DNA of 64,000 nucleotides, from assembly GCF_024343735.1 (NCBI RefSeq), contig NZ_RJUE01000054.1, forward strand, positions 114,947 through 178,946, written 5' to 3'. Below the pieces are notes generated by a model, which saw only the letters and a program-made list of their open reading frames with translations, made no database searches and was not told the DNA's origin. The translations under genes and the position numbers were made by a program. Below are positions 19,924-27,226 of the stretch, in pieces. Source of the stretch: Lacihabitans sp. CCS-44 (GTDB lineage Bacteria; Bacteroidota; Bacteroidia; Cytophagales; Spirosomataceae). Numbering within the stretch: the first letter of the stretch is position 1; each line of letters starts with the position of its first letter.

Positions 19924-19971
19924 TTTGCGTAGTTAAATAACTACATATATATTTGTAGTCAAATAGCTACA
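19924..19971 (+). promoter_or_regulatory. Promoter of the ArsR operon overlapped by two operator repeats
   Basis: TTTG (19924-19927), 20 bases, TATATTTG (19948-19955) form a full Bacteroidota promoter. It is flanked by two inverted repeats. GTAGTTAAATAACTAC (19929-19944, seven-base arms) fills the spacer, and TGTAG-N8-CTACA (19954-19971) overlaps the -7 box and ends next to the ATG at 19973. Centres are 26 bases apart. This is the expected layout for autorepression by the ArsR-type protein. Confidence 0.75.
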
Positions 19972-19972
19972 G

Positions 19973-20287
19973 ATGAATTTAAGAAGAGACGTATTTCAGG
20001 CCATTGCAGATCCTACCCGCCGTGCCATACTTTTGCTGTTGGCTACTCAGTCAATGTCTGCTGGAGCTATTGCGGCCAATTTTGACACAGCAAGACCAAC
20101 GGTTTCCAAGCATCTGCAGATTTTGACCGAATGTGAACTTCTCAGGCAAGAGCAAAATGGGAGAGAAGTCATTTATCAACTGAATCCCTCAAAAGTGAAG
20201 GAAGTGGCGGACTGGGCGGAGCAATTTCGTCAATTGTGGGACGATAGATTCAACAAATTGGAGGATATTATGAAAAAATACATTTGA
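19973..20287 (+). CDS. ArsR-family transcriptional regulator
   Basis: This 104-residue protein has a winged-helix fold: [24 protein letters not shown], recognition helix [18 protein letters not shown] and wing [11 protein letters not shown]. No metal-binding cysteine pair (CxC) is present in the sequence, so it is more likely a sensor of another kind than an arsenic/metal repressor; this group is often paired with SRPBCC proteins. It is the first gene of a four-gene operon (SRPBCC, DoxX, DUF1801/OmdA), and two palindromes overlap its promoter. It probably represses the operon. Confidence 0.92.
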   Translation: MNLRRDVFQAIADPTRRAILLLLATQSMSAGAIAANFDTARPTVSKHLQILTECELLRQEQNGREVIYQLNPSKVKEVADWAEQFRQLWDDRFNKLEDIMKKYI

Positions 20288-20288
20288 A

Positions 20289-20753
20289 ATGGAGCAGAAA
20301 ACCAAAATACATGCGGAGGAAAACAAGCAAGAGATAATTATCACCAGAGATTTTGATTTGCCATTGGCCTTACTTTTTAGAGCTTACGTTGAGTCTGAAA
20401 TTGTGGAGCAATGGATGGGCACAAAAGTAGTTAAATTGGAGAGTCAAAAACAAGGAGGCTGGCGTTTCGAAACTTCCGATCCTATGGGAAACGTGCACGT
20501 TTTTAGTGGAGTTATACATGATATTTTAGAAAATTCAAAAATCGTAAGGACTTTTCAGATGGAAAACACGCCTTTCGAACCACAATTGGAATTCCTTGAC
20601 TTTGAGTCAGTTTCGGACTCCAAAAGTAAGTTAACCATGCATGTTATTTATCGTTCAGTAGTTTTACGCGACCAAATGTTGGCCTTACCTTTTGCCCAGG
20701 GTATTAATATGGCACACAACAGATTACAAGATATTGTAGAAAAATTAAACTAA
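20289..20753 (+). CDS. SRPBCC (AHSA1-like) domain protein
   Basis: This 154-residue protein shows the AHSA1/START-like pattern: ITRDFDLPLALLFRAYVESEIVEQWMG, then GGWRFETSDPMGNVHVFSG and MHVIYRSVVLRDQMLALPFAQGIN. Such single-domain proteins bind hydrophobic ligands; ArsR-linked members are widespread and mostly uncharacterised. It starts two bases after the regulator's stop codon, so the pair is translationally close. The ligand may also be what the ArsR protein responds to, but that is speculation. Confidence 0.88.
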   Translation: MEQKTKIHAEENKQEIIITRDFDLPLALLFRAYVESEIVEQWMGTKVVKLESQKQGGWRFETSDPMGNVHVFSGVIHDILENSKIVRTFQMENTPFEPQLEFLDFESVSDSKSKLTMHVIYRSVVLRDQMLALPFAQGINMAHNRLQDIVEKLN

Positions 20754-20759
20754 AACATA

Positions 20760-21131
20760 ATGAATAAAAGGAACAAAATCATCTATTGGGTTGCCACGCT
20801 TTGGCTAGCTTTAGGCATGACCTCTACTGGTATAGTGCAGTTGATAAAAATGAAAGAAGAGGTAGCGAAAATGGGAGAATTGGGTTATCCAACTTATTTT
20901 CTTACGATTCTGGGTGTTTGGAAGATTTTAGGTGTTCTTGCTATTTTAATTCCTAAAAATCCTTTGCTCAAGGAGTGGGCTTACGCCGGTTTTTTCTTTG
21001 CGATGTCAGGTGCGACAATCTCTCATGTTTTTGTAGGTCATCCTGCAAGTGAGATTTTTCCATCCATATTATTACTTGTTCTAACCGCAGTTTCTTGGTA
21101 TTTTAGACCTGCAGATAGAAAAACTACTTAA
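20760..21131 (+). CDS. DoxX-like membrane protein
   Basis: This 123-residue protein has four hydrophobic segments (from IIYWVATLWLALGM to SILLLVLTAVSWYF) and the DoxX-type motif LGYPTYFLTILGVWKILGVLAIL. DoxX-like proteins are small inner-membrane proteins of largely unknown role, often next to detoxification or redox genes. It follows the SRPBCC gene by six bases in the same operon. Confidence 0.85.
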   Translation: MNKRNKIIYWVATLWLALGMTSTGIVQLIKMKEEVAKMGELGYPTYFLTILGVWKILGVLAILIPKNPLLKEWAYAGFFFAMSGATISHVFVGHPASEIFPSILLLVLTAVSWYFRPADRKTT

Positions 21132-21142
21132 AATTATTCGAA

Positions 21143-21781
21143 ATGATGAATGAACTACTGAATGATTTTTTTGAGAAAGATCGCAAATGGCAGGACGAAC
21201 TCAATGAACTCAGGAAAATTGTGCTCGAAACGGGCCTTATTGAAGAATTGAAATGGAAACAGCCTTGCTATACGCTCGATGGTACCAATCTTTTAATAGT
21301 GAGCAGTTTCAAGGATTTTGCTTTTGTGAGTTTTTTAAATGGTTCACTATTAGCCGACACCGAGAGCATTTTGGTTAAACCTGGTGAGAATTCTCAGTTT
21401 TCAAGGCTGATGCGGTTTTATAATGTAGATGAAGTGAAAAAACTAAAACCAACACTTTTGGCCTATATTTATGAAGCAATAGAGGCCCAGAAAGTAGGTA
21501 TTAAACCTGTAGCAGAGAAGGATAAAGTGCTAGAATTTCCGGAGGAATTATTATCGAAATTTAGTTCAGATATTCAATTCAAAACAGCCTTTGAGGCCTT
21601 AACTCCTGGCCGCCAAAGGGCTTACAATATTTATTTTACGGGGGCGAAATCATCAAAAGCTCGTGCATCGCGAATAGAGAGTTATACAGAAAGAATAATG
21701 AACGGAAAAGGCTTCAACGATTGCATTTGTGGTTTTTCGAAACGCATGCCCAATTGCGACGGGTCTCATAAGTATTTGTAA
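21143..21781 (+). CDS. DUF1801 / YdeI-OmdA family protein with CDGSH-like tail
   Basis: This 212-residue protein has an N-terminal DUF1801 domain (LRKIVLETGLIEELKWKQPCYTLDG) and a C-terminal OmdA-like domain (FKTAFEALTPGRQRAYNIYF). It ends with CICGFSKRMPNCDGSHK, a CDGSH-like cysteine/histidine motif that could bind a metal or an iron-sulfur cluster; that binding is not established for this family. It closes the ArsR operon. A separate YdeI-type protein is encoded at 24714, in the neighbouring YafY cassette. Confidence 0.88.
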   Translation: MMNELLNDFFEKDRKWQDELNELRKIVLETGLIEELKWKQPCYTLDGTNLLIVSSFKDFAFVSFLNGSLLADTESILVKPGENSQFSRLMRFYNVDEVKKLKPTLLAYIYEAIEAQKVGIKPVAEKDKVLEFPEELLSKFSSDIQFKTAFEALTPGRQRAYNIYFTGAKSSKARASRIESYTERIMNGKGFNDCICGFSKRMPNCDGSHKYL

Positions 21782-21918
21782 ATGCGTGCTTTATTGTCTG
21801 TTTGCTAGGTTTTTTGCTCTCAAAATTGAGTTTGAGAAACCGGAGCAAATGGCGGTGATAATAAAAAGAAATTCATTTCATTTGTCAGATAAACTGGCTT
21901 TTGCGTTATTTGTCATAA

Positions 21919-21932
21919 ATACCAATTAGTAT
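21919..21932. promoter_or_regulatory. Probable TetR operator before its own gene
   Basis: ATACCAATTAGTAT differs by one base from the core of the perfect palindrome at 22538-22563. It ends five bases before the TetR start codon, which suggests autorepression. Confidence 0.65.
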
Positions 21933-21937
21933 CTTTT

Positions 21938-22528
21938 ATGTCAAAAGCGGCTGCTACACGTCTCAATATTCTCCACAAGGCATTTGAACTTATCTATGCA
22001 AAGGGTTATCAAACCACCAGCATCGATGAGATAATAGCCACCACTAAGGTTACCAAGGGAGCATTTTTTTATCATTTCAAATCTAAAGACGAAATGGGTT
22101 TGGCTATCATCAATGAAATTTTGAAGCCGACCATGGAGGAGTCGTTCATTAAGCCACTTGAAAACGCCACGGAACCGATAGGCGTTATTTATCAAATGAT
22201 GTACGATTTGCTTTTTAATAATGAATTTCTGAAGCTTGAATATGGCTGTCCCGCGGGTAATTTAACACAAGAAATGACTCCGTGGAATGTTGAATTTAGC
22301 GAAGTTCTGTCTTCATTAACCCGCAAGTGGCACTCGACACTTGAAAAACTAATAGAAATAGGCAAAAAGAACGGTAACATAAGGCCCAATGTAAATGCCG
22401 CACAGGTCGCTTATTTTGTGATGTCAGGTTATTGGGGAATCCGAAACTTCGGAAAAGTTTACAAGAGCAAAGATTGTTATTTTGCTTATTTAGAGGAACT
22501 TAAGGTGTATCTCGACGGTCTCAAATAA
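21938..22528 (+). CDS. TetR-family transcriptional regulator
   Basis: This 196-residue protein has the N-terminal TetR helix-turn-helix: RLNILHKAFELIYAKGYQTTSIDEII, then VTKGAFFYHFKSKDEMG. The ligand domain carries FLKLEYGCPAGNLTQEM, which is shared by a subgroup of TetR regulators that control small oxidoreductase or membrane-protein genes. Operators of matching sequence lie before it (21919-21932) and between it and the downstream membrane-protein gene (22538-22563). The effector is unknown. Confidence 0.92.
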   Translation: MSKAAATRLNILHKAFELIYAKGYQTTSIDEIIATTKVTKGAFFYHFKSKDEMGLAIINEILKPTMEESFIKPLENATEPIGVIYQMMYDLLFNNEFLKLEYGCPAGNLTQEMTPWNVEFSEVLSSLTRKWHSTLEKLIEIGKKNGNIRPNVNAAQVAYFVMSGYWGIRNFGKVYKSKDCYFAYLEELKVYLDGLK

Positions 22529-22537
22529 TTTTTTCAT

Positions 22538-22576
22538 AAAAACATACTAATTAGTATGTTTTTTGCTTTAATTTTG
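22538..22576 (+). promoter_or_regulatory. TetR operator palindrome overlapping the promoter of 22596
   Basis: A perfect 26-base palindrome (core AACATACTAATTAGTATGTT) spans 22538-22563 and is followed at 22569-22576 by TAATTTTG, an exact -7 box. The palindrome covers the expected -33 region. It could also form a hairpin ending in T residues, so a terminator role for the TetR gene is possible, but the near copy at 21919 favours an operator. Confidence 0.75.
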
Positions 22577-22595
22577 CGTCATAAATAAGAAATTT

Positions 22596-23054
22596 ATGGT
22601 GCAAACGCTTACATTCTGTCATTCTGTATTTAGGTGGCTGGTTTTGGCTAGTTTAATTTACGGTATTTTTAGAGCCGCTAAAGGCTATTGGTCAAAATCT
22701 AGTTTTGGCAAAGTCGATAATTCGGTAAGACATTGGACAGCCACCATTGTTCATATTCAACTGACAATTGGCATAGTTTTATACAGCCAGAGTTTGGTTG
22801 TTAAGTATTTCTGGACCAATTTCAAAGCTGCCATAACCAATAAAGACGCCACTTTTTTTGGTCTAATTCATATTTTTTTGATACTCTTAGCGGTCGTTTT
22901 TATAACTATAGGCTCTGCATTGGCCAAAAGAAAAACCGCCGACCATGAAAAGTTCAAAATCATGCTCGTTTGGTTCTCTGTTGCACTTTTTATCATTTTT
23001 ATAGCTATTCCTTGGCCATTTTCTCCACTAGCCAACCGCCCTTATTTTAGATAA
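22596..23054 (+). CDS. Four-pass membrane protein of unknown function
   Basis: This 152-residue protein has four hydrophobic segments: VFRWLVLASLIYGIF, HIQLTIGIVLYS, LIHIFLILLAVVFITIGS and LVWFSVALFIIFIAI. Several histidines sit in or near the membrane (CHSVFRW, RHWTATIVHIQ, LIHIF), reminiscent of small cytochrome-b-like proteins, but no family can be named. Its promoter is covered by the TetR palindrome and the next gene follows after one base, so it is the first gene of a TetR-controlled pair. Confidence 0.75.
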   Translation: MVQTLTFCHSVFRWLVLASLIYGIFRAAKGYWSKSSFGKVDNSVRHWTATIVHIQLTIGIVLYSQSLVVKYFWTNFKAAITNKDATFFGLIHIFLILLAVVFITIGSALAKRKTADHEKFKIMLVWFSVALFIIFIAIPWPFSPLANRPYFR

Positions 23055-23055
23055 T

Positions 23056-23367
23056 ATGAAAGATTTAATCAAAACAAAAATTGGCCGATTGCGAATTATT
23101 GGCTTTTTGGAAGGCATCACCTTGTTAATTTTGGTATTTGTCGCCGTGCCGCTCAAGTATTACTTTGGCAATCCCTCACTTACAAAAATGCTTGGGCCTG
23201 TTCACGGAGCCATATTTTTGCTTTTCTTGTTCAATTCACTGTCGGTAGGAGTGGAGCAAGGTTGGAAGTTCAGAACCACCACTTGGAAAGTGATATTGGC
23301 CTGTTTTATTCCCTTTGGTACTTTTTACATTGACAAAACCATCTTGGCCAAAATAAAAGTGGGATAA
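23056..23367 (+). CDS. DUF3817 family membrane protein
   Basis: This 103-residue protein has three hydrophobic segments and matches the DUF3817 pattern: LRIIGFLEGITLLILVFVAVPLKY, GPVHGAIFLLFLFN and FIPFGTFYIDK. Small integral membrane proteins of this family have no settled function. It lies one base after the preceding membrane-protein gene and is co-transcribed under the TetR-type operator. Confidence 0.88.
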   Translation: MKDLIKTKIGRLRIIGFLEGITLLILVFVAVPLKYYFGNPSLTKMLGPVHGAIFLLFLFNSLSVGVEQGWKFRTTTWKVILACFIPFGTFYIDKTILAKIKVG

Positions 23368-23526
23368 GAACTACTGATTTTTTTAAATTTGCTTGTCTTG
23401 TTTTCGATACCATTCAAGAGACAGTTTAGAGAAATTTGGCCTCCAATTTTTGCTCAAACTAAAGAGTTTTAATATCTTTTTGTAAGTTCGCAAATGGTGC
23501 AAAACTTTTGAAATGCAAAATTTTAG

Positions 23527-24219
23527 ATGAAAGACAATGATACCAGTCGACTGGCAAGGCTGACGGCCATTGTTACGCAGTTGCAAACCAAGCGAATCTT
23601 GACTTCTACAGAACTAGCTGCCAAGTTTTCGGTAAGCGTCAGAACCATTTATAGGGATATGAGAGCCCTGGAGCAAGCTGGTGTGCCTATTGTGACTGAA
23701 GAAGGTAAGGGATATTCGTTGATGGAGCATTATCGACTTCCGCCCATTATGTTTTCAGAGGCAGAGGCCAATGCTCTGATTTTGGCCGAACAATTGGTTT
23801 TAAAAAACAAGGATGCGTCTTTTATAAAAAATTACACAGAAGCTATTGACAAAATAAAGGCGGTTTTAGGAAGTAATATTAAAGATAAAGCCAATTTGTT
23901 GATGGATAGGACACGATTCAGTCAAAATATCAATGGCGAAAGAAACAGCCACAATCTGTCAGACTTGCAGTTTGCTCTTACAAATTTTCTGGTCACAGAA
24001 ATAGAATACACCAATGAGTTGACAGAAACCACTCAACGAAAAATTGAACCTTTTGCCTTGCTATCTACCCAAGAAAACTGGCTTTTGGTGGCTTGGTGCA
24101 GATTAAGACAAGAATTTAGGTATTTCAGATTAGACAGAATTCAAAAAATAAGCGTGCTTTCGGAGAAATTCGAACCTCATAAACTTACACTTCAAGGTTT
24201 TTTTGACAAATATCATTGA
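23527..24219 (+). CDS. YafY-like transcriptional regulator (HTH-11 plus WYL domain)
   Basis: This 230-residue protein has an N-terminal HTH-11 (LARLTAIVTQLQTKRILTSTELA, recognition part VRTIYRDMRALEQAGVPI). A WYL domain follows (residues about 130-210; ENWLLVAWCRLRQEFRYFRLDRIQKI), thought to bind a ligand such as a nucleotide. YafY-type regulators in Bacteroidota are often beside DUF1761, YdeI or DoxX genes, as here. No operator was recognised. It is the third one-component regulator within 4 kb. Confidence 0.9.
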   Translation: MKDNDTSRLARLTAIVTQLQTKRILTSTELAAKFSVSVRTIYRDMRALEQAGVPIVTEEGKGYSLMEHYRLPPIMFSEAEANALILAEQLVLKNKDASFIKNYTEAIDKIKAVLGSNIKDKANLLMDRTRFSQNINGERNSHNLSDLQFALTNFLVTEIEYTNELTETTQRKIEPFALLSTQENWLLVAWCRLRQEFRYFRLDRIQKISVLSEKFEPHKLTLQGFFDKYH

Positions 24220-24294
24220 GCCTTTTATACCCCTGACATAGGGCTGTCATTCGTGGTATTTAGTTTTGTATCATAATCAAAACAAAATAAAATT

Positions 24295-24708
24295 ATGATC
24301 GGTCAAATTACCAACCTCAACTGGATTAGTGTCTTTCTTGCATTTATGGCATATTTTCTACTCGGAGCCTTATGGTTTACCGTATTTTTTAGTAAATCTT
24401 ACAAAGTATCGCTGGGCAAAGCGGGAGAAACTCTGCCGAACAAACCAATTTTTATCATCGGACCCGCACTTTGTTCTTTGGTTATCACAGTGACAGCAGC
24501 CCTCTTGATGTATTGCCTAAATATAACCTCAATAGCAGATGCTGTAGAATTTGCTCTGCTTATCGGTGGAGGATTTTTGGTAGCTAATGCGGTCAATATT
24601 GCCATTAATCCCAACATTCCGCGGCCCATTTTGTATGGTATTATCAGCGGAGCGTATCATTTGTTGGGAATATTGATGGTTTGTATTATTTTAGTGACAA
24701 TGAAATAA
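24295..24708 (+). CDS. DUF1761 family membrane protein
   Basis: This 137-residue protein has four hydrophobic segments and the DUF1761 signature (WISVFLAFMAYFLLGALWF at the N-terminus, ISGAYHLLGILMVCIIL at the C-terminus). A -7 box TAGTTTTG at 24261-24268 indicates its own promoter after the YafY gene. It runs six bases before the YdeI-type gene, so the two are probably one transcript. Function unknown. Confidence 0.88.
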   Translation: MIGQITNLNWISVFLAFMAYFLLGALWFTVFFSKSYKVSLGKAGETLPNKPIFIIGPALCSLVITVTAALLMYCLNITSIADAVEFALLIGGGFLVANAVNIAINPNIPRPILYGIISGAYHLLGILMVCIILVTMK

Positions 24709-24713
24709 CATAA

Positions 24714-25295
24714 ATGCCCAAACAAGAAATAGAAACTTTTTGCCCGACAAGCCGACAGGATTTGAGGCGTTGGTTAGAAGAAAATCATCTCTCAAAGCCT
24801 GCGGTCTGGCTTGTTTTATATAGAAAGAAGGCCGGTGTTCCATCTGTTTCATGGAGTGAGTTGGTTGATGAAGCTCTGTGTTTCGGTTGGATCGACAGTG
24901 TTCGGAGAACCATAGACAATGAAAGATTTATGCAGTTTTTAAGTCCCAGAAAACCCAAAGGGACTTGGTCAAAGATAAACAAGGAGAAAATAATTCAACT
25001 GTCGGATGCTGGACTGATGACCGAGGCGGGTTTACAGGCGATAGAAAGGGCCAAGCAGAATGGTTCCTGGTCTACTTTAGATGCAGTAGAGGATATGATA
25101 ATTCCGGCAGATTTGGCGGACGCACTTGAGGCCAATATAGTGGCAGGAGAATATTTTCAAAGCCTGAGTAAATCCTCAAAAAAAATCATATTGTATTGGC
25201 TGGGCTCGGCCAAACAAACAGAAACTAGACAAAAGAGACTTGGTGAAATAATAGAATCGGCAAACGAAAGAATGAAACCAAAGCCTTTTCGATAG
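24714..25295 (+). CDS. YdeI/OmdA family protein
   Basis: This 193-residue protein matches the bacteriocin-protection/OmdA family: FCPTSRQDLRRWLEENHLSKPAVWLVLY at the N-terminus, WSELVDEALCFGWIDSVRRTID and FLSPRKPKGTWSKINKEK in the middle, and a helical tail. The family is widespread and its biochemical role is unknown. It is a different subfamily from the DUF1801-fused protein at 21143. It is the last gene before the convergent NUDIX regulator. Confidence 0.9.
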   Translation: MPKQEIETFCPTSRQDLRRWLEENHLSKPAVWLVLYRKKAGVPSVSWSELVDEALCFGWIDSVRRTIDNERFMQFLSPRKPKGTWSKINKEKIIQLSDAGLMTEAGLQAIERAKQNGSWSTLDAVEDMIIPADLADALEANIVAGEYFQSLSKSSKKIILYWLGSAKQTETRQKRLGEIIESANERMKPKPFR

Positions 25296-25410
25296 GCTCT
25301 TTGGGTCTAATATTCTAGTTGTAAGTACATTAAATACTCTTTGGGTATTTTTAAAGAAGGGCTTAATTGATTAGATATTAAAATTTTACAATTAAAATCT
25401 TGTAAATCAA

Positions 25411-26157
25411 TTAATCGATTTTAGGATTTTTGTCATTCTTAAAACGATACAAATACGGAGCCTTATTGGCCGCTCCAGTAAATTTCTTTTCGAGTCTTTC
25501 TAAAACATCCAAATCTAGCATTTTCTTCTGGAAATTGTTCCTGGCTAAGGGTTTGTCATATACGGCTTCATACAATTCTTGAACCTCTTTCATGGTGAAG
25601 GTTTCGGGTAGTAGGTTAAAACCAATCAGTTTATGGTCAAGATTCTGCCGAAGAGTTTCAAGTGCATAGCTGACCATTTCGTTGTGGTCCATAATCATTT
25701 TTGGCAAGTCTTTAATATTGTGCCAATTAATATCTCCATCAAAGCCTGTTATTTTGGGGTTTACTTTGTTTATGTCCACCAAAGCATAATAACCAATAGA
25801 CACAAATCTCTTTTTTAGCCAGGTTATATCAGATTCTTCAATACCAAGGCCTAAGAAGTTTTCCTTGCCGAGGTCATTGAGGTTGTCTATTAAGTCAAAA
25901 TTTGTTCTGTTTGTTTCGCCGAAAACCCTGTATTGTTCTAAAAATATATTTGTTAGGCCTGTCCTTTCTTCCAATATCCTTTTGGCAGCCAAGTCAATGC
26001 TTTCATCCTGAAGAATAAAACCGCCAGGAAGAGAAAAAAGCGGGTTCTTGAAATTGAGTTGTGGAACCAACACTTTTAGTTCTTTATTCTTGTAACCAAA
26101 TATCACACTGTCAATCGACAATTGTTGAATGAGGTTTTTTTCATCGAATAGTTTCAT
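25411..26157 (-). CDS. NUDIX-fold transcriptional regulator (NrtR/AraR-like), copy 1
   Basis: This 248-residue protein has an N-terminal NUDIX fold with the box GGFILQDESIDLAAKRILEE, in which the catalytic RE-U-x-EE glutamates are changed (RILEER). That suggests ligand sensing without hydrolysis. The C-terminal winged helix (TMKEVQELYEAVYDKPLARN, NFQKKMLDLDVLERLEKKF, TGAANKAPYLYRF) binds DNA in the NrtR/AraR family; Bacteroides AraR responds to arabinose. It is divergent from the ThuA operon with an ATTGTCTA/TAGACAAT operator between. A close paralogue lies at 40700-41434. The sugar effector is not known. Confidence 0.9.
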   Translation of the reverse strand: MKLFDEKNLIQQLSIDSVIFGYKNKELKVLVPQLNFKNPLFSLPGGFILQDESIDLAAKRILEERTGLTNIFLEQYRVFGETNRTNFDLIDNLNDLGKENFLGLGIEESDITWLKKRFVSIGYYALVDINKVNPKITGFDGDINWHNIKDLPKMIMDHNEMVSYALETLRQNLDHKLIGFNLLPETFTMKEVQELYEAVYDKPLARNNFQKKMLDLDVLERLEKKFTGAANKAPYLYRFKNDKNPKID

Positions 26158-26246
26158 GTTTTGGATGTCTTTGGGTGTGTCTTTTATACGTAATAATAAC
26201 CGCTTGTAAAATATAATTATTCAAATATATAATAAAATTAAAATAT

Positions 26247-26289
26247 ATTGTCTAAAAAATAGACAATGTTGAAATTTTTTCTACATTTG
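26247..26289 (+). promoter_or_regulatory. NUDIX-regulator operator and promoter of the ThuA operon
   Basis: TTGTCTAAAAAATAGACAA, extended to eight-base arms (26247-26267), is followed 14 bases later by TACATTTG (26282-26289), an exact -7 box. The operator covers the expected -33 position. A matching repeat lies before the second target operon at 41535-41558. Confidence 0.85.
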
Positions 26290-26331
26290 TTCAGAATTCG
26301 TATGTTCTATCAATGAATCTATTCCTAATCT

Positions 26332-27189
26332 ATGAAGAAAGCTGTTAAAATTATACTCTGGGTTTTCCTTGGTATTGTTATTATGCTCGGAATTCTTTTT
26401 GCAGGATTTGTTTATAAAGTAAAAAATGGATTTCCGGTTTCTTATGAGACCGAAGTTCCTAAAATAGCTTTTCCTGCCAATCAGCCTGCCATTTTGCTAT
26501 TTTCAAAAACCTCGGGCTTTCGTCATAGTAGCTCCATTGAAGCTTCGAAAAAAGTTGTGGCAGATATGGGTAAAAAGAACAATTGGTTTGTTTATGAAAC
26601 CGAAGATGGGGGTGTATTTAATGCCAAACAATTGGCTAAATTTAAAACGGTAATATTCAATAATTCTAATGGAGAAGTAATCAACGATCTGCAAAAGAGA
26701 ACTTTAGAGCAATATGTAGAGAATGGTGGAAGTCTGATAGGTATTCATGGAGCTGGCGATAATTCTCATCATTGGCCGTGGTATGTAGAAAACCTATTGG
26801 GTTCTGAGTTTTCGCATCATTCACTCAAAATACCCCACGAAACTGCTGGTATAATAACTGATAAGCAGTCTGATAGTCTGCTTACTACTGGTATTTCTAA
26901 AAAATGGAGCCGTGCAGATGAATGGTATGTGTTTTTTGAGAATCCACGTAAGAAAGAATTTCAGATATTGTATACCATAGACGGCGAAAAAATTGATCCT
27001 ACAGCCAATATTCCTATTTTAGCTCCAAACAAAAACTTCGGTATGGGCAAAGACCATCCTGTGGCTTGGCACAAGCGTGTTGGCAAGGGCAAAACTTTCT
27101 ATACTTCAATGGGGCATGATGAAACAGCTTGGAAGGATACAAATTTTGTGAAACTCATTGAAAATGCTGTTTTTTGGACAATAAAATAA
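26332..27189 (+). CDS. Membrane-anchored ThuA-like protein
   Basis: This 285-residue protein has an N-terminal membrane anchor (residues 5-27). The rest is a ThuA/trehalose-utilisation fold: ILLFSKTSGFRHSSSIEASKK, VIFNNSNGEVINDLQKRTLEQYV, GIHGAGDNSHHWPWY and FYTSMGHDETAW. ThuA-like proteins are glutamine amidotransferase-like folds linked to disaccharide and keto-sugar catabolism. It is the first gene of a likely operon (sulfatase 37 bases on, SDR 23 bases further) whose promoter is overlapped by the NUDIX operator. A paralogous ThuA domain forms the N-terminus of the 31202 gene. Confidence 0.88.
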   Translation: MKKAVKIILWVFLGIVIMLGILFAGFVYKVKNGFPVSYETEVPKIAFPANQPAILLFSKTSGFRHSSSIEASKKVVADMGKKNNWFVYETEDGGVFNAKQLAKFKTVIFNNSNGEVINDLQKRTLEQYVENGGSLIGIHGAGDNSHHWPWYVENLLGSEFSHHSLKIPHETAGIITDKQSDSLLTTGISKKWSRADEWYVFFENPRKKEFQILYTIDGEKIDPTANIPILAPNKNFGMGKDHPVAWHKRVGKGKTFYTSMGHDETAWKDTNFVKLIENAVFWTIK

Positions 27190-27226
27190 TTACAAAAGAA
27201 GATTTGCTTGTAATATCAATAACAAA

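Noticed and set aside
22538..22563. Palindrome as a plain terminator of the TetR gene
   Set aside because: Perfect symmetry, the near-identical copy before the TetR gene and the -7 box 5 bases downstream fit an operator better; a double role is not excluded.
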